DNA from: a virus
Strand: one strand, 5' to 3'
IMG/VR virus record: IMGVR_UViG_3300005295_000034
Coordinates: 1-47,895 of that record
Length of the DNA: 47,895 nt
The notes beneath the pieces are model-generated. The model did not search any database and was not told the DNA's origin. It saw only the letters and a program-made list of their open reading frames with translations. Each line of letters starts with the position of its first letter. The stretch's first letter is position 1. Made by a program: the position numbers and the translations under genes. This document shows positions 8,773 to 16,493 of the stretch, one piece after another.

Positions 8773-10717
8773 TTCCACCTCCTCCGATTGGCACTGGCCC
8801 CACCCCGTTGCCAGGCTGTTTTAGGTTGTTAGGATCGCTTCCGCGACCACCGCCGCGAATTGGCACGACATTGCCGGCGGCTGCCATGGCTTGGAGCTGC
8901 TCCGGCGAGCCCATCTCGATGCGGAATTTGTCGATATTGCGCAGACCGGCGAGCTGTGCTATCCACGCGAAGATTTTCGAGATGGAGTATGTCATGCCAA
9001 TTTCCGGCATTGACTTCGACGCGACGAGGATTTCTTTCCACAGGTTGGCCTGTGCGAAGCGGTCGAGAGGCATGGTGCCGTCGACGGGGACGAAGTCGTA
9101 GAAGCCCTGGATGTCATTGGGCGTGACATTCATCCACTCGCTTCCTGCAAGGCCCGCCAGGTTGCCGACGACTTTAAGCGTAACGTCAGCGTCTTGGTAT
9201 TGCTGCGAGTTTTGCACCATTTGCTGGGCAAAAGTGTCGATACCAGTGGCGGACATATATTCGGTTTCGACCTTTTGTCGCGAGACGCCACCCACTGATG
9301 AAGTACGAACCTCTGTTGCTGTTCTGCGTCCAGTCTTGGTAAACGCGCCCAGCATCTGGTCATTGATACCCGATACACGCTCGCCCACTCCGATCATTTG
9401 CATGAAGTCTGTTGTATTGTTTCGCGTAACGTCAGCGATCTGCAGCTGCTCCACCGCCTTTCCTGGCAGGTTGCTCGCCCCCGCGCGCAGACGAATCACC
9501 CCGCCGGGGATCGGATCGGTGATGTCCTTCATCACAACCCGCATTGGGTCGACGACGAAGAGGTTATTCAGCGACGCCCGGACGTTGAAGAAATGGGAAT
9601 TGAGTAGCCAGTCGAGGGTCTGTTGTACTCCAGACAGAATTTCTGGCATTCCCCGGTTGGCCAGGGCGTAGGCGTCAGGTTCAAGCTCGATAAAGTGGTA
9701 AGGATACTCACAATGGTATGCGCCATGGGGCTGGGCTCCTAGGACAGTTTCCCAATCTGCGGTGACGGTGAACACCCACTTCTCGGGGTAGTCGGACGGT
9801 CCGAGCCCCCAGTCGCTGGGCGTGAGTTCGATGAACATTTCATACACGGGGATGATGTCCGGTCGGGACTTGCCATCCTGCGCGGCGTATTGCTTAGACG
9901 CGAAGGCGATCAGCTCGTCTTCAGGCTTCTCCACTTGGGAATCATCGTCGCGCTCGTCGAAGAATCGTGGAGAAATGTTCGAATTGATAAATTCAGCGTT
10001 GGTGTAGTACCCGGCCTTCTGGCGCTCCATGACTTGGAGCCAGGAAAGTTTGGTGCGACATCCGCAGAACTCGCCCCGCTGGAAGTCTCGCATAGTAACG
10101 CGCGGATCGGGCAGCCAATCGCGGGGATTGATGTTAGTAGCTTCATTGCCTTTGTATCCCGGGATTTCGAGAGTGACCTGCTCGCGATGCTCGACGCCGA
10201 GCTCGTCGGTGACGAACTGAATTTCGGTCGCATGGCGGATTTTGTTCACCCAATACAGGGAGGTAATGCCGACGCCGTATCGTGCCGCGTCGTAGAACCA
10301 GGAGTATAGGACGGGGAGCATCCGGCCGACTTTGGTCTGATAATCGTGAAGAGCTTCCACCGCCAGGACGCCTTGCTGACCCTCGCCATGCCGTCCGTCG
10401 AACTGGAAGATCGGCGAGCGTCCGAGGAAGACAGAGCAGATGTATGTGTGAAGCGCCATGACGACGGCATAGGTGTATGGTACCTTGATGGTTGTGTACT
10501 TCGGAACGCCCTGTTGCTCACGCTTAAACCGGCGGCGACCATCAGCCACCGACTCGGGCACGTAGGCAATGATCTCGTCCTCAGCCTTCCGCCACGCGAG
10601 GCGCTTGTTGGAGAACGACCGCTCGGAAAAGCGCACCCGCCGGCGGACCTCTTCCTTGATCCTGTCGGCGAGCTTTGAGTTAGGGCGGATGTCTTCTTCA
10701 AGAGTTAGTGATGGCAT
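8762..10717 (-). CDS. Portal protein
   Basis: A 651-residue protein, the usual length of P22-type podovirus portals. It starts with a charged helical region (ADRIKEEVRRRVRFSERSF) and has portal-type segments such as INPRDWLPDPRVTMRDFQRG (about residue 200), a Tyr/Trp-rich clip and stem region, and SGINDQMLGAFTKTGRRTAT near residue 460. The C-terminus is Gly/Pro-rich and probably disordered. It forms the dodecameric DNA gate at one capsid vertex and docks the terminase. Its ATG shares a base with the TerL stop (TAATG), the classic TerL-portal order. Confidence 0.88.
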   Translation of the reverse strand: MPSLTLEEDIRPNSKLADRIKEEVRRRVRFSERSFSNKRLAWRKAEDEIIAYVPESVADGRRRFKREQQGVPKYTTIKVPYTYAVVMALHTYICSVFLGRSPIFQFDGRHGEGQQGVLAVEALHDYQTKVGRMLPVLYSWFYDAARYGVGITSLYWVNKIRHATEIQFVTDELGVEHREQVTLEIPGYKGNEATNINPRDWLPDPRVTMRDFQRGEFCGCRTKLSWLQVMERQKAGYYTNAEFINSNISPRFFDERDDDSQVEKPEDELIAFASKQYAAQDGKSRPDIIPVYEMFIELTPSDWGLGPSDYPEKWVFTVTADWETVLGAQPHGAYHCEYPYHFIELEPDAYALANRGMPEILSGVQQTLDWLLNSHFFNVRASLNNLFVVDPMRVVMKDITDPIPGGVIRLRAGASNLPGKAVEQLQIADVTRNNTTDFMQMIGVGERVSGINDQMLGAFTKTGRRTATEVRTSSVGGVSRQKVETEYMSATGIDTFAQQMVQNSQQYQDADVTLKVVGNLAGLAGSEWMNVTPNDIQGFYDFVPVDGTMPLDRFAQANLWKEILVASKSMPEIGMTYSISKIFAWIAQLAGLRNIDKFRIEMGSPEQLQAMAAAGNVVPIRGGGRGSDPNNLKQPGNGVGPVPIGGGGIGL

Positions 10718-12225
10718 TAGGGTGCCGCTCCTTGATATTCAAGTTCACCGTATTGCTGCTCCTCATACCCGGAGAGTTCTCCTTCGAAGAGGTCAGTTGC
10801 GAATAGACCCTCGACCGCCTTGGCAACCGCCTCGATGATGTCGTCGAAGGATACGTTGGGGTAGTTTGTTATCTGGTCGATAAGGTCGAACATCGACGGG
10901 TGGAGAAGTAGCTTCCCGTGGGATAGCGGCCCGGCGAGAGGGTCGACGATCTTATCGTATTTGCTGCGTTTGTCTTTCTCTTCCTCGATCGGGATATAGC
11001 GACCTTGGGATTGCATGGCTTGGCGGAGGAGCCACGCGAGGGTTGCCTGATATCCGTGAGCTTCAACGCGGACTTTCTTTGGGTTCCAGCGAGAGACTAG
11101 TTCGAAGAATGCTGCAATGGTCCAATTCGGTTCATGCCCACGATTAAACTTGTATTCAAGGACATAGTATTTGCCCTGGTGATACCCGACGACTGCGAGG
11201 ACTTCGTAATTCTTCTTATGCATCCCCTTTTCGATTTCCGTCGGGGATGGCGGTGGTACCGGGTCGATCGCCATTGTGATATACATTTGGTGCAATGGCG
11301 GACAAGTGCTTTCATCATAGAACTTGATCCATTCCCGGCGGAAGGCGGACGTCTCCGGAGTTACGAGTTTGCACTCCATCTCGCGCGAGAAGAGGGATGC
11401 AAGGTTGCGCTGCATGTGGCCTTGCTTGTCAGTGCGTAAGTCGGCTGAAGGAAAGCGCACCTCCCATACGGATTGCTGCTGGTCGAGCGGTTTGTTCTCT
11501 GATTCCTTTGTCCAACAGCCTTGGCGGACGTTGTACCATGTCGAGTCCTTAAACGCCTTCATGGAGTAGTCGTCATGATGGAACGGCGTTTGCAGAACGA
11601 GCATCTTGCGGTTGGGGTTGTCAGTGTAGGAGGCAAGCGATTTCGCCAGTGCGCCGAGGACTAGGACCTCGAGTTTGTTCCGCTGGATTGCGCTGGCAGC
11701 GGTTTCGTCATCCAACCCGTCGTCAACGACGATAAAGTCCGGCCGGTAATCGTCAATGTTCAGCCCGCGCGTTGAGCCGTGGATACCCATCCCGATGATG
11801 GTGATATCCTCGTTCGCCACGGAATGGTGGATACAAATTTCACCTTCATTCCACGGGAGCGCCCGACGGAGGCCGAAGGTTGTGCGATATGCGTGGTTGC
11901 GTTCGACCTGTCTGCGCATCCAGCGCACAACGAGATCAGCCTTCGCCTGGCTTGCACAGATTACGAGGATGGTGCGCGACTGCGCATATGCCACGCGCTT
12001 TGCAATCGCGGCCTTTATGTTCGTCGTTTTCGAGCTTCCGCGAAACAATTGGAAGTTGACGAACACCACCTTCGGGCTCTCAATCGGCGCCCAGATGCGA
12101 TCGAAGAATGGCGGGAAGTCGTCGCGGAATGTCTTCGGAAAGAACGCCTTACAGAAAAGCCGGGGGTTGGATGCCCCCAGCTGTCCAATTTCTTTCCACG
12201 TGACTGTTTCACTTTGAGTGTTCAC
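10717..12225 (-). CDS. Terminase large subunit
   Basis: The product has 502 residues. The ATPase domain shows a Walker A variant RGSSKTT at 62-68, Walker B FIVVDD at 164-169 and a coupling motif around LQTPFHHDD (211-219). The C-terminal RNase H-like nuclease domain has candidate metal ligands D321 (AIDP), E388 (VRVEAHG) and D461/D462 (FDDIIEA). Together these make it the ATP-driven DNA packaging motor and headful or site nuclease. The start is a GTG with GAGG six bases upstream, inside the end of the HTH gene (17-base overlap). All key residues seem present. Confidence 0.92.
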   Translation of the reverse strand: MNTQSETVTWKEIGQLGASNPRLFCKAFFPKTFRDDFPPFFDRIWAPIESPKVVFVNFQLFRGSSKTTNIKAAIAKRVAYAQSRTILVICASQAKADLVVRWMRRQVERNHAYRTTFGLRRALPWNEGEICIHHSVANEDITIIGMGIHGSTRGLNIDDYRPDFIVVDDGLDDETAASAIQRNKLEVLVLGALAKSLASYTDNPNRKMLVLQTPFHHDDYSMKAFKDSTWYNVRQGCWTKESENKPLDQQQSVWEVRFPSADLRTDKQGHMQRNLASLFSREMECKLVTPETSAFRREWIKFYDESTCPPLHQMYITMAIDPVPPPSPTEIEKGMHKKNYEVLAVVGYHQGKYYVLEYKFNRGHEPNWTIAAFFELVSRWNPKKVRVEAHGYQATLAWLLRQAMQSQGRYIPIEEEKDKRSKYDKIVDPLAGPLSHGKLLLHPSMFDLIDQITNYPNVSFDDIIEAVAKAVEGLFATDLFEGELSGYEEQQYGELEYQGAAP

Positions 12226-12454
12226 GCCATTCCTCGGGAAGGTGCTTCTTTCGGTTATACCGCCAGGGCTTACGCTTGTAAGCTGGGTTCTCGCAAAGCA
12301 TGGTCCAGATTGATTGTCTGGGGATGTTCAGCAATTCGGCGGTTGCTTTGATGCCCATGCCGCGCTCGCAGACTAAGTGGATGACATTTTCTTTCTGCCA
12401 TCCCTTCCAGTTATAAGCTGTTGTGACAACGAGCTTAGTAGAACCCGCCTCCAC
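12209..12454 (-). CDS. Small helix-turn-helix protein upstream of TerL
   Basis: About 81 residues with a clear HTH stretch (MGIKATAELLNIPRQSIWTM) followed by a basic tail (KRKPWRYNRKKHLPEEWRE). A longer frame from ATG 12514 exists, but its first 20 residues are a frame-shifted copy of the Lys/Gly-rich end of the previous gene, so a GTG start near 12454 is preferred. Being directly upstream of and overlapping TerL, it could be a DNA-recognition (TerS-type) subunit. A second TerS-like protein is encoded at 16399-16989. A transcription regulator role is the alternative. Confidence 0.55.
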   Translation of the reverse strand: MEAGSTKLVVTTAYNWKGWQKENVIHLVCERGMGIKATAELLNIPRQSIWTMLCENPAYKRKPWRYNRKKHLPEEWREHSK

Positions 12455-12677
12455 CACCTTTTGCCTTGGCCTTGGCTTTCGGCTTTTTGCTGGTGGACTT
12501 GCCCCGCTTGGCATTCTTCGACTCCTCGGCCTCCTCCCCTCCCTGCATCTGCGCCATTTGCAGTCCCGCGATCGGCCGGTTGAGCTTCTTCGTCGTGGAG
12601 GTTTCGGTGCGACCCTCCTCCCCGCCGTCGGCCGACACCATGCCTTTAGTCACGCGCTTTTTCGGAAACCCTGCCAT
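12435..12677 (-). CDS. Small basic protein, unknown
   Basis: An 80-residue protein with Lys/Ala/Gly low complexity at the C-terminus (KKPKAKAKAK followed by five glycines and FY). It resembles nucleic-acid-binding tails, but no family is recognised. The ATG at 12677 has GAGG nine bases upstream and lies inside the end of the o-spanin gene (32-base overlap). It sits between the lysis and packaging genes. Confidence 0.5.
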   Translation of the reverse strand: MAGFPKKRVTKGMVSADGGEEGRTETSTTKKLNRPIAGLQMAQMQGGEEAEESKNAKRGKSTSKKPKAKAKAKGGGGGFY

Positions 12678-12879
12678 TGCACTTGTCCTCGTAAATTGTG
12701 TTTGCCTTAGCTATTTGCCGTTTCAACTGAGAGCTCAGTGAGTCGCTCCTTGATGGCCGGATCGGCAAAGTTAGCCGACTTAGTTGACAGTAATCTTGCA
12801 CTGCCGGAGTAGGGGATGAACATCCCGCCGTTGCCGTGGCCGTTAGCAAAATTGCCACGATCGAATATCGGCCTGTCAT
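12646..12879 (-). CDS. o-spanin: outer-membrane lysis lipoprotein (Rz1-like)
   Basis: A 77-residue protein. Residues 1-20 form a signal peptide (MTGRYSIVAILLTATATAGC) with a lipobox TAGC, so Cys20 should become the lipidated N-terminus. The mature part has two further cysteines (DYCQL and EDKC) and the conserved Rz1-like pattern with paired polar helices. Its ATG overlaps the stop of the upstream i-spanin (ATGA), which also settles the start. With the i-spanin it should span the periplasm and fuse inner and outer membranes in the last lysis step, which implies a Gram-negative host. Confidence 0.72.
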   Translation of the reverse strand: MTGRYSIVAILLTATATAGCSSPTPAVQDYCQLSRLTLPIRPSRSDSLSSQLKRQIAKANTIYEDKCNGRVSEKARD

Positions 12880-13100
12880 CGGTACCATCCTCGGGACTCG
12901 AACATCGCGTCGATTTCCTTATCCGAGGCATTGTCGATTTCCTTTTCTAGTTTGAGTGCTCGGGAGAGGGAGGCGTAGATCTCACCCATAACCGCCTCCC
13001 TCTCCTCCTTCCGCCCCTGCTCAATCCATCCGCGAGACTGGAAATAGGATATAAGGGAGGCGAGAAGTTTTATTAGGCTGAGGATGGTGGAGAGGGACAT
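12876..13100 (-). CDS. i-spanin: inner-membrane lysis protein (Rz-like)
   Basis: A 74-residue protein from ATG 13100. One N-terminal membrane segment (ILSLIKLLASLISYF, residues about 5-20) is followed by a charged coiled coil (QGRKEEREAVMGEIYASLSR, then LKLEKEIDNASDKEID). This is the layout of Rz-type i-spanins. A GTG 15 codons upstream would add an Arg-rich cytoplasmic leader. The downstream lipoprotein gene overlaps its stop by four bases, the usual spanin arrangement, and the holin gene lies just upstream. Confidence 0.68.
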   Translation of the reverse strand: MSLSTILSLIKLLASLISYFQSRGWIEQGRKEEREAVMGEIYASLSRALKLEKEIDNASDKEIDAMFESRGWYR

Positions 13101-13128
13101 GGCAGGTCGGGCTCTTTGCCGGCGTGTT

Positions 13129-13374
13129 TCACTGCGCACCTCCACTCGCCGGCTGGGCGGCCTCGACTCTCTTCGCGGTCGTCGCTGCGTCGCCAGCTTT
13201 GGCCTCGATCTTGTCCGCCTTGTTTCCGATAAAGAGGAGGATCATCGGCACGAGGAAGCCGTTCATGTTCGCGACCATCTCAGCGGTGATGTTGAACGTG
13301 CCGGTGCCGTTGACGATTGCGACGAGGAGATTGATACCTGCGACGGCAATTGCGCTCAGCTGTGTGTTGTTCAT
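13129..13374 (-). CDS. Holin
   Basis: An 81-residue protein with two hydrophobic segments, about residues 7-23 (SAIAVAGINLLVAIVNG) and 37-50 (GFLVPMILLFIG), then a charged C-terminal tail with many Lys and Ala. This size and topology fit a two-transmembrane phage holin that permeabilises the inner membrane and times lysis. Its start overlaps the upstream gene's stop (ATGA), and spanin genes follow. No family signature is recognised beyond topology and context. Confidence 0.7.
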   Translation of the reverse strand: MNNTQLSAIAVAGINLLVAIVNGTGTFNITAEMVANMNGFLVPMILLFIGNKADKIEAKAGDAATTAKRVEAAQPASGGAQ

Positions 13375-13796
13375 TTCCGATCGTCCTTTCCGAGTCCCTC
13401 ACGTTCGTAAACGAAGAGGAACATTATGGAGCATGTGGCGAGGGCAAGGTGGTGAATGCCGCTCTCCTGGTCGACTGGACCCTCGCGCCACCAAGCCCAC
13501 AGATGCCGCATGCAGGAGTTGATGCAACGCGACCAGTTCATCCCCTTGCGCCAGTTGTCAGGTCCGTATTTTCTTGCGCCGTAGACAAAGGCATTGCCGA
13601 TCTCTTCGAGGAACCACGGATCGATATAGCGCATTACGTCGGAGTGGCGGACCTTGCCAGTGTCATAACGCAGTGCGCCGTTTGGCGCCGGGATGACCAT
13701 TGCGCCGTCGACTGCGAGCGTGTCGGTGATCTCCTTGATCCGCTCCTGCGACATTGGCATTTGCTTCGTCTCAGGGATGAGGGAGAGGTCAGCCAT
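13371..13796 (-). CDS. dATP/dGTP diphosphohydrolase-like protein (DUF5664 type)
   Basis: A 141-residue protein. It shows the motif order of the phage dATP/dGTP diphosphohydrolase N-terminal family: LRYDTGKVR at 42-50, FVYGARKYGPDNWRKG at 70-85, MRHLWAW at 96-102, and DQESGIHHLALA at 109-120, where the acidic and His residues would bind metal and nucleotide. Members are MazG-like all-helical enzymes proposed to hydrolyse purine dNTPs. Its place inside the lysis cassette, between a 57-residue protein and the holin, is odd for a nucleotide enzyme. Activity is inferred from the family. Confidence 0.75.
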   Translation of the reverse strand: MADLSLIPETKQMPMSQERIKEITDTLAVDGAMVIPAPNGALRYDTGKVRHSDVMRYIDPWFLEEIGNAFVYGARKYGPDNWRKGMNWSRCINSCMRHLWAWWREGPVDQESGIHHLALATCSIMFLFVYEREGLGKDDRK

Positions 13797-13962
13797 CTTT
13801 CCGTCCCCAGATTGCAGTGATGAACCCGCCGAGGAGAAGTTCGAGGATGTCTCGCCCGATCTCGGCTGCCTCCTTGTCTTTGACCTTCTCGATCTTGTCG
13901 ATGGACTTGTCCGCCTTGCGGAGCAACCGTTCGGCGATAGCTTCGGCTTGGTCTTTAGTCAT
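13789..13962 (-). CDS. Small helical protein, 57 residues
   Basis: The frame encodes MTKDQAEAIAERLLRKADK onward and ends with a short hydrophobic stretch (LELLLGGFITAIWG) before a charged tip. It overlaps the start of the dNTP hydrolase gene by eight bases and the end of the upstream gene by eight bases, a spacing typical of this operon. The hydrophobic C-terminus could touch the membrane, so an accessory lysis role is possible. I recognise no family. Confidence 0.6.
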   Translation of the reverse strand: MTKDQAEAIAERLLRKADKSIDKIEKVKDKEAAEIGRDILELLLGGFITAIWGRKDG

Positions 13963-14212
13963 CCTTCTGCTCCTGCAGCTTTTCCTTGCGTTCGACGAGG
14001 AGCTGGAGGGTGTAATCCGTCACGATGCGGAAAGCATCCTCCAGGCACATCTGGGCCTCATGCAGTGCCGCAATGTCACTCATGGGCTTTGCCTTAGCCT
14101 GCTGGCCGGTGAGGAGTTCGATCTTGTCGATGACCCGCGCCTTCTCCTTCTCGAATTCCTCGCGGATGCCCTGGGCTTCGACGCCCGCCATGATCTCGTC
14201 GTAAGTGCTCAT
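13955..14212 (-). CDS. Small coiled-coil protein, unknown
   Basis: An 85-residue, highly charged helical protein (REEFEKEKARVIDKIELL, then LQLLVERKEKLQEQKDD). The ATG at 14212 overlaps the endolysin stop (ATGA) and has AGGA about ten bases upstream, so it is preferred over a start eleven codons earlier. No motif or membrane segment is visible. It is co-translated with the lysis genes. Confidence 0.6.
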   Translation of the reverse strand: MSTYDEIMAGVEAQGIREEFEKEKARVIDKIELLTGQQAKAKPMSDIAALHEAQMCLEDAFRIVTDYTLQLLVERKEKLQEQKDD

Positions 14213-15087
14213 TGCCGCGTTTCCTTTACATGTCCGCTCCATACCCAGGCCGGGATGGGTTCGTGTTCTGCACGCTCGAGCACAACTTTGTACCAGAGCT
14301 GGGGTTGTGGGGTGCCGGATTTGGCGATCTCGTCCGGCATCTCGTCGGGGTTCCCGCTGACTTCGAAAACGCCGGAGTCGAGCGGGGTGAAGAAGCCGTC
14401 GTCGTCCAGACCGACTATGCGATTGCTGGCGTTAAATGACGGCCACTTTCTAAATATTGCTGAAGGGAGACTTTGGAGCACGAAAGTTGCGTCCTCTCGC
14501 CCAAGCAGTCGACCTCGTAATTGGGCGAGAGGGAATAGTGGATTGGTGTCGACTTTGCGTCCAGGGGAGATTTCCCAGTGAGGAGCAACGGCCTCAATTC
14601 CGTAGCGCTCACGGATGGCAAGACAGAGGGCAAGGGACGCTTCCAGCTGCCGTTCCGTATATGCCATCCAATGTCCATCACCGTGGTGAGGAGTACTAAT
14701 GCGCTGGATGTCATACTCCTTTGTGCTGTAAGTCTTACCCCATGCAGAGACTCCCCCGGCGAGCATTTTGCCAGGGTTGACATGCTCGATGCCGATGGCG
14801 AAGGAATTGCACCCTTGGCGACCTTTGTAAAAGGAAGCACCTGCGTGCCAAGTTTTGATGCTGCAGGAGGCCAGCTGGGTGATGAATCCTTGGCGGTCAA
14901 TGACGAAGTGAGCCGACGCTCGAGAAGCGGGATTACAGAGCCACGAGATTGATCCGGCACTTGAGAGGTCTCCTGCTGTGTCGTGGACCACGATTAGCGT
15001 TGGGGTGATTGGTCCGCCTTTGTTGGGGGTGGGATGGTAGGCAATGTTCTCCACCATCCCGTTGTCGTTGATTGTTAGTGGTTTCAT
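14209..15087 (-). CDS. Endolysin: N-acetylmuramoyl-L-alanine amidase (Amidase_2)
   Basis: A 292-residue protein. The amidase_2 domain covers about residues 25-200: IVVHDTAG with zinc ligand H35, SAHFVIDRQGFITQL at 58-72, TWHAG at 79-83, FAIGIEHVN at 96-104, and HWEISPGRKVD at 170-180, supplying H170 and D180. It would cut the amide bond between MurNAc and L-Ala in peptidoglycan after holin triggering. The last 90 residues form a separate domain of unknown type, possibly wall-binding. There is no signal peptide, so release depends on the holin. A GTAAGC-type palindrome lies 21 bases upstream of the start. Confidence 0.88.
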   Translation of the reverse strand: MKPLTINDNGMVENIAYHPTPNKGGPITPTLIVVHDTAGDLSSAGSISWLCNPASRASAHFVIDRQGFITQLASCSIKTWHAGASFYKGRQGCNSFAIGIEHVNPGKMLAGGVSAWGKTYSTKEYDIQRISTPHHGDGHWMAYTERQLEASLALCLAIRERYGIEAVAPHWEISPGRKVDTNPLFPLAQLRGRLLGREDATFVLQSLPSAIFRKWPSFNASNRIVGLDDDGFFTPLDSGVFEVSGNPDEMPDEIAKSGTPQPQLWYKVVLERAEHEPIPAWVWSGHVKETRQ

Positions 15088-15108
15088 GGGTGGGTCTCAG
15101 CTGAGGAA

Positions 15109-15140
15109 GTGTAAGTAACTATCGCCGATTGATGCTTACG
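15109..15140. repeat. Dispersed palindromic element, copy A
   Basis: A near-palindrome of the family GTAAGC-AACTATCG-CGATAG-ATGCTTAC: here GTAAGTAACTATCG is followed by CCGATTGATGCTTAC. It lies in the gap between the 203-residue gene and the endolysin, 21 bases before the endolysin start. Copies also occur at 20871, 29128 and 46509. Confidence 0.75.
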
Positions 15141-15747
15141 ATTTTCCCTCTGCCATTTTCTGCAGCCGCTCAGCGAAAGGGTTGCCCGCCGACGCCGGCT
15201 GGGCGACATAGGGCGGGTCGACAGGGTCGGGCTTGCCGGCGTTGGGGTCGGTGGCGGGCAGGTTCTGGAGCGCCGCGAGGTCAGGATTGCCAGCGTCCTG
15301 CTTGTCGCCATCATTGTCGAGGTCGTCAGGCTCGTTGCCGGGTTCCGCAATCTTCTTGGCCTGGGTGGACGATTTGAGTCTCGCGGGGACGCTGTCGACC
15401 ATTGTCACACCCTGGCGGGACTGGGAGGTCGATTGCAGCACTGCCCCGCCCTTGCTCGCCTCGTGCGCGCGCTTGGCGATGTCCATCAGCTCCATGCCGT
15501 AGGTCGGAAGCGCCTTCCCAGCCTTGATTGCCTGGAGGCGAATCATGCCGGTCTTTTTCGTCCAGTCGATAAACTGCCCGAGGGTCGCATGGGGATTCGC
15601 GAGCGCGAAGTTCTCGATGGTGTCCTCGACGTTCTCACCGCGCTGCCAGCCGTACATCTTCGTGCCGCGCTTGAGGTCCGTGACGAACTGCTCACGGTTT
15701 TCATTCATGTGATAGGATACTTTGTCACCAATTCTGAAAACTGCCAT
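15136..15747 (-). CDS. Hypothetical protein, possible virion or assembly protein
   Basis: A 203-residue protein. The first 120 residues form a mixed alpha/beta domain (FRIGDKVSYHMNENREQFV), and the rest is an acidic, Pro/Ala-rich, probably disordered tail (EPDDLDNDGDKQDAG, VDPPYVAQPASA). The ATG at 15747 has AGGAG nine bases upstream; a GTG two codons earlier is less suited. It lies between a small membrane protein and the endolysin. I do not recognise the family. Confidence 0.6.
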   Translation of the reverse strand: MAVFRIGDKVSYHMNENREQFVTDLKRGTKMYGWQRGENVEDTIENFALANPHATLGQFIDWTKKTGMIRLQAIKAGKALPTYGMELMDIAKRAHEASKGGAVLQSTSQSRQGVTMVDSVPARLKSSTQAKKIAEPGNEPDDLDNDGDKQDAGNPDLAALQNLPATDPNAGKPDPVDPPYVAQPASAGNPFAERLQKMAEGKS

Positions 15748-15759
15748 TTTCACTGTCTC

Positions 15760-16077
15760 CTAGAGGGTTGGGCATTTGAGGGTGCGATTCTCGATACAGA
15801 ACTTGTACAAGTCTGCCTTGAACGCGACGTTATCAGGTATGGCTGGCCCCTTCGCAAGACTGACGCTAAATGCTTGCATCTGTTGGCCGAGCGCGATGAC
15901 CTGCGCTTCCAGCCGGGTAACTTGCTGGGTGAGCTGGGAGTTTGTCAGCTCGGTGCTTGTCGATCTTGTCCCGAACCAATACGCCGCACTGATTGCGGTC
16001 AGGAGGATTCCTGACAGTACTGTGATTGGCACAAAGCCCTTGCTTAAATCCGTCACCGCTTGCTCCAGTTGGGTCAT
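15760..16077 (-). CDS. Single-pass membrane protein with coiled coil
   Basis: A 105-residue protein with one membrane segment at about residues 17-36 (PITVLSGILLTAISAAYWFG), then a periplasmic-type coiled coil (LTQQVTRLEAQVIALGQQMQ) and two cysteines near the end (KFCIEN, LKCPTL). The ATG overlaps the upstream stop (ATGA). The topology resembles i-spanins, and it lies close to the endolysin, so a lysis role is possible, but a better spanin pair is encoded at 12646-13100. Confidence 0.6.
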   Translation of the reverse strand: MTQLEQAVTDLSKGFVPITVLSGILLTAISAAYWFGTRSTSTELTNSQLTQQVTRLEAQVIALGQQMQAFSVSLAKGPAIPDNVAFKADLYKFCIENRTLKCPTL

Positions 16078-16493
16078 TTAGTTTTTCCCTTCGAGGTAAA
16101 CGGTAGGACGTAAAAGCCAGGTGCGAGAGCTTTTAAGTCGGCGATGTTGCGAAGATAGATAGGTTGTTCGGGAAATGCTACCGGGCCACAATTCTTGGCG
16201 ATGATGACCCGAGAGACTGGCGTGCGGATGCAGGAGCGATAGCGCTCAAGTTGGTCGTACGCGTCGATTGATAAGGTGTTCTTGATTTCGATTAAACAAG
16301 ACCAGGCAAAAGCATCGCCGAATATTCGTGCGTCGACAATGCCAGTACGTAGACGGTGTTGAAGCGACACTCTATTCCCGAAGGCTTCGACTAACGCGTC
16401 ACTCACCTTCTTCTCGTACCGGAGCCCCTGTCTTATTGCTGCTGCTGAGTAGGCCCCGCTGGGCAAACGGGTTGACGGGTACATGTGCGACAT
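16074..16493 (-). CDS. Small PD-(D/E)XK nuclease-like protein
   Basis: A 139-residue protein with the core of the PD-(D/E)XK fold: E27 in a helix (GLRYEKKVSDAL), D54 (GIVDARIFG), then the E69-x-K71 strand (CLIEIKN), followed by a helix with LERYRSCI. This spacing fits Holliday-junction-resolvase or VRR-like nucleases. It is the second gene of the late operon, directly after the TerS-like gene, which it overlaps by 95 bases; the start has only a modest GGAA site. A packaging-linked or DNA-processing role is inferred. Confidence 0.62.
   Translation of the reverse strand: MSHMYPSTRLPSGAYSAAAIRQGLRYEKKVSDALVEAFGNRVSLQHRLRTGIVDARIFGDAFAWSCLIEIKNTLSIDAYDQLERYRSCIRTPVSRVIIAKNCGPVAFPEQPIYLRNIADLKALAPGFYVLPFTSKGKTK

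Noticed and set aside
12209-12514. Longer HTH protein starting at ATG 12514
   Set aside because: The extra N-terminal residues are the frame-shifted Lys/Gly-rich end of the upstream gene, and the overlap would be 80 bases; a GTG start near 12454 is more natural.
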